A DNA stretch of 64,000 bases from contig CAUJEN010000027.1 in the NCBI GenBank assembly GCA_963169765.1, positions 67,869-131,868 on the forward strand, given 5' to 3'. A program made the position numbers and the translations under genes. Each line of letters begins with the position of its first letter. Position 1 is the stretch's first letter. The stretch is from QWHO01 sp021404945. GTDB lineage: Bacteria > Vulcanimicrobiota > Xenobia > Xenobiales > QWHO01. This document shows, piece by piece, positions 17,201 through 24,934 of this stretch. The notes below the pieces were generated by a model that did no database searches, was not told where the DNA came from, and saw only the letters and a program-made list of their open reading frames with translations.

Positions 17201-19513
17201 GAAGTGACGCAAGCCTTCCGCGATGCGACCGGTGGCCACCAGCGATGCCCCCAGAGCGGTCTCCAGCTCCTGATCGGGCTGATCCATCCAGCGGTGGGCC
17301 CGCAGCAAGAACTGGCGGGCCTCCTCGGGCGCATAGTGGTGCAGGGCGGTCAGGCCGGCCTGGCGATTGGCCCGGGCCGCGGGAGCCGGGTCCACCTTGA
17401 CCTCGCCAGCCGTGTAGTGATGGGCCAGCTCATATTGCTGCTCGGGGGTCTCGACCCCGCGTCGCTCGAGAGCTTCAGCGATACGCTGGTGAAGCCGACG
17501 GCGCTCGGCTCTCTCCAGCGTAGAGAAGAAAGCATCCCGCACCTGTTCGTGCATGAAGCGATACCGTCCCGGCCCCACCTGCTCGACCAGATTCACCCGC
17601 TCGAGCTCGCTCAGGGCGCGTTCCACCTCACCCGGGGCCTGGCCGGTCGCTTCCGAGAGCAGGCTGAGCTCAAACTGCCCTTCCATAAGAGCCGCCACCT
17701 GAAGCACCGAAGAGGTGTGAGGGCCGAGCTCTCGCGAGCGGCGCAAGACCAGTTGCACCAGATCTTCAGGCAGGTCGAGCTGCTCGAGCCGCTGGCCGTC
17801 GAAACGCCACTCGCCCCAGTAAGGTCGAAGCAGCCCGGCATCCAGCATCACCCGGACGTACTCGCCAGCCGCAAAGGGGCGTCCGTGGCTGCGGCGGGCG
17901 ATCTGGTCGGCCACCTCGTCGTCCACCCGACCGCCCAGAAGCTCCCCCACCAGGCGGCGCACGGCGTCGTTCTCCAGCGGAGGCAGACCCACACGCACGG
18001 GAGGCGCCGCCAGTGGCTGGACAACCCGCGCCACCGCCTCCTGATATTCGTTCTCACAGCGGGCCGCCAGCACCACCAGCACCGGATAACGGGCCAGTCG
18101 GCGCGAGAGTCCCACGACCACGTCGCGGGTCGCCTCGTCGAGCCACTGCACGTCATCGAGAAAGAGCACGGCCGGACCCTGCAGCCTTCCCAACTCCAGC
18201 AAAAAGTGAGCCAGGGCCTGGTAGAACTGATCTTGAGGCAGAGAGAGAGGGGCCGGTCGGGCGTCCGGGCACAGGACTTGCAGGGCAGGCACAAAGCGTT
18301 GCAGCAGGGGGGCAAAGTCGCCGGCCGCCTGACGCACGGCCTCTTCCAGCGGCAGGCGCTTCTCGGCCGGGCGGCGCCTCAGAGCTTCCAGATAATCCTC
18401 CAGAGCTCGCTTGAGCGAAATGAAGGGCAGGCCGTCTTGCCGCGAGCACTTGCCCGAGAGGACCAGGCCGCGCTGCTGACGGGCCCGATGCAGCAACTCG
18501 GCCACCAGACGGCTCTTGCCGCTGCCAGCTTCGCCTTCCACCAGCACCACGCTGCCCCGACCTCGGGCAGCCTCGGCCCAGCGAGCCAGCAGCTCTTCCA
18601 ACTCGAGATCGCGACCCCACAGGGCGGTGCGAAAGATAGTGGGGAGGGCGTCATCGGGCCCGAGATCCAGAGGAAGGCCCCTCGCGGCCCGCAGGTTCAA
18701 CTCGTCCAGCCGGTCAAGATCCGCGATCAAAGCCTCCGCGCTGGAGTAGCGATCATCCGGGTCCTTGGCCAGCAGCTTGAGAATGACCGCCTCCAGGGCG
18801 GGCGAGAAGTCGGGCCGCAGCTGGCGAGGGTGCACCGGTTGGGTGCTGGCGTGCATGCGGATCAGCTCACCAGCATCGACGGCCTGGAAGGGCGGACGTC
18901 CGGTGGCCATCTCGTAGAGCACCACCCCGAGCGAGTAAAGGTCGGAGGGAGGGCGCACCGGGCGCTCGAGCATGCCGGCCTGCTCGGGCGAGCTGTAGAG
19001 GAAAGTGCCCACAACCACCCGTGAATCCTGGTCCTGGTCGGCCCGCGTAGCCAGACTGAAGTCGGTCAGCTTGAGCCCCCCCGCCTCATCGAGCAGGATG
19101 TTGCCAGGCTTGACATCCCGGTGGATGATGCCCCGCCGGTGCACCTCCACCAGCACCGAGGCCACCTGGCGTGCCGATTCCACCACCCGGGCCTCGTCGA
19201 ACGGGCCCTCCTCGAGCACGCGCTGCAGCGGAGTTCCCTGGATGAAATCCATGATGAGGTAAGGCCGGTCCTGCACCGCTCCCACCTCGTGAATGGCGGT
19301 CAGGCCGGGGTGGGAAACGCAGGCCAGAGCAGCCGCTTCGCGTAGAAAGCTTATCAGCTCGCTGGCTGCTTCCTCAGGCCGCACTTCTCGGCGCACTTTC
19401 AGGGCATAGGTACGACCCTGGCGAACGGCTCGATAGACAATGCTGTATGCGCCGCGCCCGATCTCCTCCCCAATCTCAAGCCCTGGAAGCAACAGGTGGT
19501 CGGATGAGAGCAC
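14267..19513 (-). CDS. Ser/Thr protein kinase - AAA/STAND-type ATPase - TPR - GAF - GAF - GGDEF signalling protein
   Basis: About 1748 residues. The kinase domain (about 10-270) has IGRGAYSIVY, YALKV and HRDVKPGN, but the DFG triplet reads DFS. A MalT/PknK-like ATPase follows, with GEAGSGKS (about 329) and VLFLDDVQWLDE (about 454). A long TPR-like helical region covers about 690-1200. Two GAF sensor domains lie at about 1260-1400 and 1440-1575. The C-terminal diguanylate cyclase (about 1586-1745) has the GGEEF active site at about 1661 and an intact I-site RTLD five residues before it. I chose GTG 19513, just ahead of the kinase fold, because the 72-residue upstream extension overlaps the divergent FUN14 gene. 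It probably converts ligand and kinase signals into cyclic di-GMP. Confidence 0.9.
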   Translation of the reverse strand: MLSSDHLLLPGLEIGEEIGRGAYSIVYRAVRQGRTYALKVRREVRPEEAASELISFLREAAALACVSHPGLTAIHEVGAVQDRPYLIMDFIQGTPLQRVLEEGPFDEARVVESARQVASVLVEVHRRGIIHRDVKPGNILLDEAGGLKLTDFSLATRADQDQDSRVVVGTFLYSSPEQAGMLERPVRPPSDLYSLGVVLYEMATGRPPFQAVDAGELIRMHASTQPVHPRQLRPDFSPALEAVILKLLAKDPDDRYSSAEALIADLDRLDELNLRAARGLPLDLGPDDALPTIFRTALWGRDLELEELLARWAEAARGRGSVVLVEGEAGSGKSRLVAELLHRARQQRGLVLSGKCSRQDGLPFISLKRALEDYLEALRRRPAEKRLPLEEAVRQAAGDFAPLLQRFVPALQVLCPDARPAPLSLPQDQFYQALAHFLLELGRLQGPAVLFLDDVQWLDEATRDVVVGLSRRLARYPVLVVLAARCENEYQEAVARVVQPLAAPPVRVGLPPLENDAVRRLVGELLGGRVDDEVADQIARRSHGRPFAAGEYVRVMLDAGLLRPYWGEWRFDGQRLEQLDLPEDLVQLVLRRSRELGPHTSSVLQVAALMEGQFELSLLSEATGQAPGEVERALSELERVNLVEQVGPGRYRFMHEQVRDAFFSTLERAERRRLHQRIAEALERRGVETPEQQYELAHHYTAGEVKVDPAPAARANRQAGLTALHHYAPEEARQFLLRAHRWMDQPDQELETALGASLVATGRIAEGLRHFEAAHALQSQPLERARLRARMARAHLMNFDTTQVREQVELGFHELGVVLGQEVVGLAHDERTVVLELCDALAEVAYTESQPELLSKVGSLALKLARRLKPCPALAVGYARHALICASLGRPRRAERYSLEALKVAEELNDPVVLARAHLFRAMAVLRAGAPLEAELLIRHCLQEHGRWLTAAEYLNAVTDLVWNLLMRGYLERALEWVERGLARSRGNREGELHGHVLLPFAGSLRAFLGRPDEGLEALNAFRAIAEEDARERYRQSLWLQNRAFYLLEQEDLGPELDAVLAQHASLGFLPEAAPLHVRGFYVAAAHARLGQLRHAPPDTRLERQEQLEQALAELRTAGGGPLLQAHWLALSGECLYELGQGERAVPLLRRASSLAREFDAPFVSLEVATGRARILQSQGRSSTAMREARLALQVAQEMGWRRRARSLSLEFHLETIPYLNLGPNISLRTYGSTTEGVKIQRYLDALLRLTSASTRVLDAHQQARAVLDESIRVFGAERAFLFLRKENESALELRAGRNAQGNDLTHSTTYSTTMVEQARATREPLVVAGSEDRAVLGSASAVAHDLRSMMAAPLIQRDQVMGVVYLDNRVARGIFTQEDGHILAAMASHIAIALDTARAVQLEMNLEAERRQRELADGLREISQGLSSTLDRIEVMRRFMHSVRALVPFDRALALMVEGTISETPERMLVPLTGLGYPELSARRLVTAGELLSDTVLSGALLELPDLVHEPLFEHPSAQDPPTRSLLAVPLQGYQERIGVLLLERTEVHPFSPNEQSLVLAGAEQAGIALQNARLYGEVQRLATTDELTGLSNRRQILSQGEVELARARRYAKPLSAIMMDIDHFKSFNDRFGHAVGDVVLRTVAEWARAALRTLDVIGRYGGEEFVALLPETDLAGAALVAERLRQAVGQSQVPSEAGHLSVTMSLGVAQLVFGEGLAGLLNRADEALYQAKESGRNRVVVAPETA

Positions 19514-19582
19514 GATTTTTGCTTCGCCCTGACTCGAAGGTCGCCTCCTCGGGTGGAGCGAACGCTGGCCCTCGAAGTGGAC

Positions 19583-19885
19583 ATGCAAGAGTGGATGATC
19601 CCGCTGCTGACCCAGATGGGAGGCGGTGCTATCGCGGGCCTGGCCGTCGGTTACGCCTTCAAAAAGACCACGAAGTTGGCTCTGCTGACACTCGGGGTCG
19701 TGCTGATCCTGCTCTACCTCCTGATGCAAGGTGGCTACATCACCGTCAAATGGAACGCCGTCAGCGAAGGCATCGAAACCGGAGCCCGCACCGTCTCAAG
19801 CTGGGCCTGGGAGATGACCCGCGAGCTGAGTGCTTCCCTGGTGGGCTTCACCGGTGGATTCCTGTTGGGTATGAAGATCGGGTAA
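19583..19885 (+). CDS. FUN14-family small membrane protein
   Basis: 100 residues. The FUN14 pattern is visible: GGGAIAGLAVGYAFKKTTK, then a hydrophobic span LALLTLGVVLILLYLL, and a C-terminal GFTGGFLLGMKIG. FUN14 proteins are small membrane proteins best known from mitochondrial FUNDC1; the bacterial role is unknown. ATG 19583 gives the usual family length. The GTG at 19553 would add ten residues. The gene is divergent from the giant kinase gene, with only 69 bases between the two starts, so they probably share a promoter region. Confidence 0.8.
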   Translation: MQEWMIPLLTQMGGGAIAGLAVGYAFKKTTKLALLTLGVVLILLYLLMQGGYITVKWNAVSEGIETGARTVSSWAWEMTRELSASLVGFTGGFLLGMKIG

Positions 19886-19931
19886 CAAACCGGCAACCCT
19901 CTCGGTCGCCCCCCCGGATTAAGCTGCGCCC

Positions 19932-20414
19932 ATGCTGAGCAGCGTTCGCAACTTTTTGAGCACTCACATCGGGGCTTCCAGCCAGGACTACCAACGTTCC
20001 GGGCCCTCCTCGGGACAGATCACCGTCGGAGCCGCACTCGGCGGAGGGCTTCTGGGGACGGGCGTGGGCGCGGCCATCGGCGCCTCTCGCCAGGCCGCCG
20101 ACGTAGTCAGCGTCGAGCAGGTGCCCTATGCGGAAAGCTATCGCGAGGCGGTGGGCACCCGCACCTCGATGGGTTGCTTCGAGTATCACTACAACTTCGG
20201 CAGCGGAGAGTACGAGTATGGCTACAACCCGCTGTGCGTCGAGACGGTGACCGATTACGAGACGCGCTATACCGGTCGCACGCTCTATAAGGAAGTGCAC
20301 CATCACAGCGTGGGCTTCCCCAACACGATGCTGCAGGGGGCTCTGGTGGGACTTGGTCTGGGCGTGGCCACCGGGGTGGCCGGAGCGGTGCTCTACAACG
20401 CGCTCACAAAATAG
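19932..20414 (+). CDS. Glycine-zipper membrane-associated hypothetical protein
   Basis: 160 residues. Two glycine-rich hydrophobic segments are visible: GAALGGGLLGTGVGAAIGAS at about 31-52, and GALVGLGLGVATGVAGAVLY near the C-terminus. The region between them is rich in Tyr, Glu and Ser. Glycine-zipper patterns are typical of proteins that insert into or pack on membranes, including outer-membrane Rickettsia 17-kDa-like proteins, but no lipobox or signal peptide is present. The gene follows the FUN14 gene by 46 bases on the same strand. Confidence 0.6.
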   Translation: MLSSVRNFLSTHIGASSQDYQRSGPSSGQITVGAALGGGLLGTGVGAAIGASRQAADVVSVEQVPYAESYREAVGTRTSMGCFEYHYNFGSGEYEYGYNPLCVETVTDYETRYTGRTLYKEVHHHSVGFPNTMLQGALVGLGLGVATGVAGAVLYNALTK

Positions 20415-20474
20415 CCCACCAGCAATTCTCAAATCGCCCTGCCACGCAACACATTGCAGGCACGTTCGTCCAGC

Positions 20475-20828
20475 TTACAGACCCAGGCGGTCTTTGCGGC
20501 CCTGGTAGATGCGCTGCTCGTCGATCCAGGCTTCCTTGGCCCGCTCCATCAGCGGAATCCGTGAGCTCCAGAAGAGGTACGCCAGGAAAACCCCGATGCA
20601 GGGCTGCCAGAAGGGATAGTCCATGTGCTCTTTCTTGATGGTCAGGTAGATCGCTGACGCACCCGCGGCCAGCCCCAGCCAGCGCGAGATTTTGTAGCCG
20701 TTGTAAGCCGGGCGGCCAGCGGCCTTGTTCATCATCCAGCCCACGATCACGGGCGGTATCCCCGCCACGATGCAGTAGATGAAGGGCAGAGTGATATTCT
20801 CCACCAGGAGCTTGAATGCCGGATCCAC
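20475..20828 (-). CDS. Hypothetical membrane protein, three predicted spans
   Basis: 117 residues from a GTG without a clear ribosome site. The predicted spans are ITLPFIYCIVAGIPPVIVGW, LGLAAGASAIYLTI and PCIGVFLAYLFWSS. The tail after them is charged and ends in DRLGL. No family was recognised. It is on the same strand as, and 50 bases from, the small gene at 20879-21136, so the 21602-20475 stretch may be one transcript. Confidence 0.6.
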   Translation of the reverse strand: MDPAFKLLVENITLPFIYCIVAGIPPVIVGWMMNKAAGRPAYNGYKISRWLGLAAGASAIYLTIKKEHMDYPFWQPCIGVFLAYLFWSSRIPLMERAKEAWIDEQRIYQGRKDRLGL

Positions 20829-20878
20829 GTGAAGCAGATTCCAGGTTGGACCCGAACCTCCCTTCCGGCTCTACCCGA

Positions 20879-21136
20879 TCAGCCGCTTGCGCGACCGGGG
20901 GCCGGCAGAGAAGGCAGCTCAAGCTGTCGCAACGAGAAGATATCGCCCTGGGCCTGATGGAAGTAGCCCTGCAAACTCGCCATGTGCTCGGGGCTGGGGG
21001 CCTGGATGAGGGTTGTATCCACTTCGCGCAGAGGCCCGAGTCGGTCGGCGCGGGCCAGGAGTTGGGCAAGTTGACTGGGGAGCAGAGCCGAGCGGTCATG
21101 AATCTCCATGACAGAGAGATTCTCCATCAGAATCAT
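20879..21136 (-). CDS. Small hypothetical protein, second gene of a short operon
   Basis: 85 residues, no membrane span. GAGGG sits 5 bases upstream of the ATG, and the start lies only 7 bases after the stop of the upstream gene; both support a real gene. Its first third contains an alternative ATG (MENLSVMEIHD). The central part, REVDTTLIQAPSPEHMASLQ, looks like ordinary folded protein. No family was recognised. Confidence 0.5.
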   Translation of the reverse strand: MILMENLSVMEIHDRSALLPSQLAQLLARADRLGPLREVDTTLIQAPSPEHMASLQGYFHQAQGDIFSLRQLELPSLPAPGRASG

Positions 21137-21143
21137 TTTTCCC

Positions 21144-21602
21144 TCAACGAACCGGGGTGGCCGAGTCGATCACCGAGTTGGCCCAGGTGACCAGCCTGGC
21201 GTCGGCCCCGGACCGAATCTCGGAAGCGGCCAGCAAAAACCCACCCGGGTGAGGTCGAAGTAAGTAGCTGCCGGTCCAGCTCGCTCCACCCTCCTGAAAG
21301 CGCGCCAGCACCAGCAAACGGTCGGAAGTGGCCAGAATCTCCTCCACAGACTCGAAGCCGGGACGACCGGCGGCAAAGACCCTCCAGGCCTCCCGAGCAT
21401 CCTTTTCGGTCAACAGCTGGAAATGAGCCCGCGCACCTCGGCCCGGCTCGACCACCAGGAGCCGGCCCTCAGCCTCCTCGATCAACCAGCCGGGGGGCTG
21501 ACGCACCAGCAAGCCAAGCTTGGAGCTGGTGTAAAACGCGTCGGCCAGCACCAGCGATGCCAGGAGCACGACCAGCAGACCACTACGGTAAAGCGTTAAC
21601 AC
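21144..21602 (-). CDS. Hypothetical membrane-anchored protein
   Basis: 152 residues from GTG 21602, which has AAGGAAGG about 10 bases upstream. An N-terminal hydrophobic segment (SGLLVVLLASLVLADAFY) would act as a signal anchor. The rest appears to be a small alpha/beta domain facing outward, with segments such as GRLLVVEPG and DRLLVLARFQ. Reading further upstream would run into the divergent gene at 21665, so the later start is preferred. It is the first gene of a short minus-strand operon. No family was recognised. Confidence 0.6.
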   Translation of the reverse strand: MLTLYRSGLLVVLLASLVLADAFYTSSKLGLLVRQPPGWLIEEAEGRLLVVEPGRGARAHFQLLTEKDAREAWRVFAAGRPGFESVEEILATSDRLLVLARFQEGGASWTGSYLLRPHPGGFLLAASEIRSGADARLVTWANSVIDSATPVR

Positions 21603-21664
21603 AATCGCAATGCCTTCCTTCCTGTCTCTCCGGTATAACAGAGCCGGAGTCCCAAGGGAAGACC

Positions 21665-22420
21665 ATGTTGATCCAGACCGCACATACCACCTGGCGTCCT
21701 CAGTCGCAGCAAGCCGCGGCTCAGAAGGCTGCACCCGGGCAAGAGGCCCCTTCCGAGCAGGCGCCGCCCGCCGAAAAGGTGGTGGTCAACGAGCACCTGA
21801 CCACCGACAACGCCTATTCGTTCTATGTCAACGGCGAGCGCAAGATGGTTCTGAAGGGCCAGCGCGAGAGCCTGAGCTCCAAGGTGATCCGCCAGACCCG
21901 CAACTTTCTGGGCGTGGCCGGGAGCGAACTGGGGGCGCTGGCTTCCTCCAACCCGGCCATGGCCTTCAATTCGACCATGCAAGCCATTCAACCCGTGGTC
22001 ATGGATGGCATCCCCAGCCAGTTCCACGGCCCGACCCAGGAGATCTTGCTGCCGGTCCAGCGCGGCGTGCTTGTCCTGTTTGACGCCTACAAGGCTTACG
22101 AGCGCTGGAAGCAGAACCGGGTGCTGGGAGAAGACGCCGGGGCGATGGACCAGATCGGCATGCTGGTGGACGGAGCCCACGTGGCGACGTCCGCGGTCGG
22201 GCTGTTGGGCTCGGTCGGCCGCTTCATCCCCGCCGTAGCGGCCGTCTCTGCCATCGGCCTGACCATCGCCATCGCCGGTGACATGGCAGCCTACTCGTTC
22301 AACCTGGTGGAATACATCAAAAAACGCGGCAAAGGGGCTCCGCCCGCTCCCAACCCCACCCCTCCCCCGACGGCCCCGGCCCCGCCTCCCACTCCGGCCC
22401 CTCCGCCCACCAACCCGTAG
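21665..22420 (+). CDS. Unknown protein with Ala/Gln/Pro-rich leader, hydrophobic segments and Pro-rich tail
   Basis: 251 residues from an ATG preceded by AAGGGAAG. The first 40 residues are low complexity (Gln, Ala, Pro, Glu) and contain no signal peptide. The middle part is helical. Two hydrophobic stretches follow (VDGAHVATSAVGLLGSVG and PAVAAVSAIGLTIAIAGDMA). The last 30 residues are almost pure Pro/Ala/Thr. Leader and tail resemble other non-Sec proteins of this window. The next gene starts on the last base of this stop codon, so they are translationally coupled. No family was recognised. Confidence 0.65.
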   Translation: MLIQTAHTTWRPQSQQAAAQKAAPGQEAPSEQAPPAEKVVVNEHLTTDNAYSFYVNGERKMVLKGQRESLSSKVIRQTRNFLGVAGSELGALASSNPAMAFNSTMQAIQPVVMDGIPSQFHGPTQEILLPVQRGVLVLFDAYKAYERWKQNRVLGEDAGAMDQIGMLVDGAHVATSAVGLLGSVGRFIPAVAAVSAIGLTIAIAGDMAAYSFNLVEYIKKRGKGAPPAPNPTPPPTAPAPPPTPAPPPTNP

Positions 22421-23301
22421 TGCACCGTCCCACGACCTTTCTCGAGGTCGACCATCCCCGACTGCGGCTCACCCTGGCCTGCGAAACCTTCCAGGTCACC
22501 GGCAGCTTCAAGTTCCGGGCCGCCAGCGAAGTGGCTCGCAGCGTCCCCAACAAGTTGCTCCTGACCGCCTCCTCGGGAAATTTCGGCCAGGCCCTGGCCT
22601 GCGCCGCTCGACGGACCGGCAAGAAAGCCATCGTGGTGATGCCGGAGACTTCGGCCCGGGTGAAGATCGAGGCCGTTCGTGCTCAAGGGGGCCAGGTCGA
22701 GTTGGTGGACGTCACTCGCGTCAGCCGGGCCGAGCGGGTGAGCCAGCTCGCCGAGCAGCATCCGGGGGCTTATCAGGCCAGCGCCTATGACGATCCCCTG
22801 GTGATCCGCGGCAACGCCTCGCTGGGCCGGGAGCTGGCCGGACGCGGGTTCGACTGCGCCATCAGCCCGGTGGGAGGGGGGGGGCTGATCAGCGGAATCG
22901 TGACCGGTCTGGGCGCCGCGCGCCCACGCGTGCTGGGGGCCGAGCCGCTGCTGGCCAACGACGCGGCCCGCTCGCTGAGGGAAGGCCGGCTGCTGGCCAA
23001 CGAAAGCGAGCCACGGACCGTGGCTGACGGTGCCCGGACCGTGTCGCTGGGACGTCACAACTGGGAGATCATCCGCCAGGGTGTGGAAGACATTCTGGAA
23101 GTCAACGAGGAGTCCATCGGCCACGCCGTCCGCTGGCTCTTCTTGAAGGCCAACCTCAAGGTGGAGCCGACCGGGGCTCTGGCCGTGGCAGCCGTGCTGG
23201 CAGCACCCGAACGTTTTGCAGATCAGAACGTTTGCTGTGTGATTTCAGGTGGCAACGTCGATCCGGCGCTCTACGCCTCACTCCTCTCGGCAGGGATTTA
23301 G
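22420..23301 (+). CDS. PLP-dependent threonine/serine dehydratase-family protein
   Basis: 293 residues, slightly shorter than typical IlvA catalytic domains or serine racemases (about 320), because the N-terminal segment is trimmed. The PLP Schiff-base Lys31 lies in TGSFKFRAA. SSGNFGQALA, the phosphate-binding PVGGGGLISG and the C-terminal VISGGNVD are all present. There is no ACT regulatory domain, so it is a catabolic-type or racemase-like enzyme. The start is a GTG sharing one base with the preceding stop (TAGTG). The tyrosine phosphatase gene follows 28 bases later. Confidence 0.85.
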   Translation: MHRPTTFLEVDHPRLRLTLACETFQVTGSFKFRAASEVARSVPNKLLLTASSGNFGQALACAARRTGKKAIVVMPETSARVKIEAVRAQGGQVELVDVTRVSRAERVSQLAEQHPGAYQASAYDDPLVIRGNASLGRELAGRGFDCAISPVGGGGLISGIVTGLGAARPRVLGAEPLLANDAARSLREGRLLANESEPRTVADGARTVSLGRHNWEIIRQGVEDILEVNEESIGHAVRWLFLKANLKVEPTGALAVAAVLAAPERFADQNVCCVISGGNVDPALYASLLSAGI

Positions 23302-23329
23302 CCGCAATCTAGAATTTACTCCAACGAGT

Positions 23330-23986
23330 ATGGAGCAAGACCTCACCAATCCGGGCTCGCCCGCGCCGCCCTATCGAAAAGGGTGGCTGCGGCGCCTCAA
23401 AAAACGAGCCACCGGGGTGATCATCACTTTAGGACGGGTGCGCCCCCTGGCGCGCTTTGGCTACGCCGTCTATGGAGCTTTCTCCAAGCGCAAGCTGGCC
23501 CGCCGCGGCAATGTACCCAACATGGCGGTGCTGGACGGCACCGTAATGCGGGGAGGCCAACCCCGAGAAGCGGGTTTTGCCTGGCTCAAGGCTCAGGGGG
23601 TGGACACCATCTTGAACCTCCGCCGGGAAGCGCGCTGGGAGGAGAAGGCCGCCAAGCGCCACGGGCTGCGCTACTACTTCCTGGAGATGCCCGTCTTCGA
23701 CGCTCCCCCGCTGGAGCTGGTCTACGAGTTTCTGAGAATCGCCACCAACCCCGACAACGGAACGGTGTTCTTCCACTGCTATCACGGGGCCGACCGAACG
23801 GGGACGCTCGCGGCCGTCTATCGAGTGGCGGTGCAGGGCTGGAGCCTGGAGGACGCCCTGGAGGAGTTTTATCGGCACGGCTTTCACGCCGGCTACCAGG
23901 ATCGCAACCTGGACTTCCTCTATCGGTTCGCGACCCATTGGGACGGGCTGGACGAGCCTGTCCGCTTGAAGCTGCTCAATCGGTAA
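23330..23986 (+). CDS. Dual-specificity/tyrosine phosphatase-like protein
   Basis: 218 residues. The CX5R signature is HCYHGADRTG, with nucleophile Cys150 and Arg156. A fitting upstream Asp (FDAPPLELVYEF) and the sequence MRGGQPREAGFAWLKAQG match bacterial DSP-like phosphatases of the Siw14 type. The N-terminal 60 residues are basic, with no membrane span. ATG 23330 gives a sensible N-terminus. The stop overlaps the convergent small membrane gene by 11 bases. A giant Ser/Thr kinase is encoded 4 kb away, but a functional link is speculative. Confidence 0.82.
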   Translation: MEQDLTNPGSPAPPYRKGWLRRLKKRATGVIITLGRVRPLARFGYAVYGAFSKRKLARRGNVPNMAVLDGTVMRGGQPREAGFAWLKAQGVDTILNLRREARWEEKAAKRHGLRYYFLEMPVFDAPPLELVYEFLRIATNPDNGTVFFHCYHGADRTGTLAAVYRVAVQGWSLEDALEEFYRHGFHAGYQDRNLDFLYRFATHWDGLDEPVRLKLLNR

Positions 23987-24212
23987 GAAACCAGGCCGGA
24001 ATGGTGCACGGCGAGGGGCGGGGGCGAAAATTGCGTCGCACGCCCTCGACCAGATCGGCCCCGGCGGCCAGCATTCCCAGCGTCAACCCGATCACCAGCA
24101 GCATCGCCAGCGTCAGGCCCAAGAACTGAAAGAACTCTTGCCGACCGAGATATCCGTAGAGGCCAACCAGAAGCCCGAAGGCGGTCAAGCCGTTGGCACC
24201 GTAACCAGTCAT
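23976..24212 (-). CDS. Small two-span membrane protein
   Basis: 78 residues. Two spans are seen: LTAFGLLVGLYGYLG and FLGLTLAMLLVIGLTLGMLAAG. A short basic tail with RRNFRPRPSP follows. The ATG has GGGTAGGGA upstream. Its 3' end overlaps the phosphatase gene on the other strand by 11 bases. No family was recognised. Confidence 0.55.
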   Translation of the reverse strand: MTGYGANGLTAFGLLVGLYGYLGRQEFFQFLGLTLAMLLVIGLTLGMLAAGADLVEGVRRNFRPRPSPCTIPAWFLTD

Positions 24213-24326
24213 CGTCTTTGTCCCTACCCTTTTCTGCGTCCGAAAAACCGGCTCGCATGGGCATTATAGGACCGGTGGGACGGGGTGAATGTGGGCCAGA
24301 TCACAAAAGTGAGGTCTGACTCTACC

Positions 24327-24371
24327 AGGAAGGCGTCTTCCTCAGGCAGCCAGGGCGTCGCACAGCCCTGG
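24327..24371 (-). other. Two adjacent hairpins downstream of the histidine phosphatase gene
   Basis: CCAGGGC/GCCCTGG (24350-24371, 8-nt loop) and AGGAAG/CTTCCT (24327-24342, GCGT loop) lie in the 188-bp gap between two minus-strand genes. There is no long T run after either on the minus strand, so termination is possible but unproven. Nothing else is evident in 24213-24400. Confidence 0.35.
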
Positions 24372-24400
24372 AGGGACGGTCGAGAATGCTTGTTGCGAGG

Positions 24401-24934
24401 TCATGGCTGCCGCACCGACAGGATGGCGCGCTCGTCCCAACGCAGGCACGCCACGCTGGCATTGGGCAGGAACTGATCCTGACCCAGCAACCGCAGCATC
24501 AGTCTCACCACTCCCCCGTGGGTGAACACCAGATGCCGTCCCGACGGCAGCTCCTCGATGAAATCGAGCACTCGCTCGGTAAAGCTGCCGGTCGACTCGC
24601 CCCCGGGGGGATGAAACTCGTCAAAGCGGTGGAGCAGCCCCTCTCGCCAACAGGCGTCCAGAGTGCGCCAGTCCAGTCCGTCCAACTCGCCAAAGTCGAT
24701 CTCGCGCAGGCGCCTGTCGCGCCGGGGAATTCCGAAGGCCAGCTCGGCCGTGCGCCAGGCGCGCTCGAGGTCGCTGGACCAGACAGCGTCGTAGCTCTGC
24801 TCGCGCAGAAAATCGCCCAGGCATTGAGCCTGCCGCTCGCCCAGCTCGGTCAGCGGAGGATCGGCCCAACCCGTGAGTCGGTGCTCGGCGTTCCAGACGG
24901 TCTCGCCATGGCGCACCAGCCAGAGCTCTCGCAC
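24401..24934 (-). CDS. Histidine phosphatase (phosphoglycerate mutase-like / CobC-like)
   Basis: 177 residues, the size of CobC or small phosphatases. The N-terminal catalytic VRHGETVWN, the Glu-bearing LREIDFGELDGLDW and the second His in FTHGGVVRLML are all present. It could be alpha-ribazole phosphatase, but no cobalamin genes are near, so the substrate is open. It starts with GTG directly after the TAG of the lipase gene (no spacer), implying coupled translation. Confidence 0.82.
   Translation of the reverse strand: MRELWLVRHGETVWNAEHRLTGWADPPLTELGERQAQCLGDFLREQSYDAVWSSDLERAWRTAELAFGIPRRDRRLREIDFGELDGLDWRTLDACWREGLLHRFDEFHPPGGESTGSFTERVLDFIEELPSGRHLVFTHGGVVRLMLRLLGQDQFLPNASVACLRWDERAILSVRQP

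Noticed and set aside
15188..19024. 1278-residue open frame on the plus strand
   Set aside because: It is antisense to the kinase/GGDEF gene, whose domains are unmistakable. The translation is rich in Gln, His and Gly with no recognisable motif, typical of a GC-rich shadow frame.
19514..19729. Longer start for the giant kinase
   Set aside because: The 72 extra residues are His/Gln-rich, unlike protein, and the region holds the divergent FUN14 gene.
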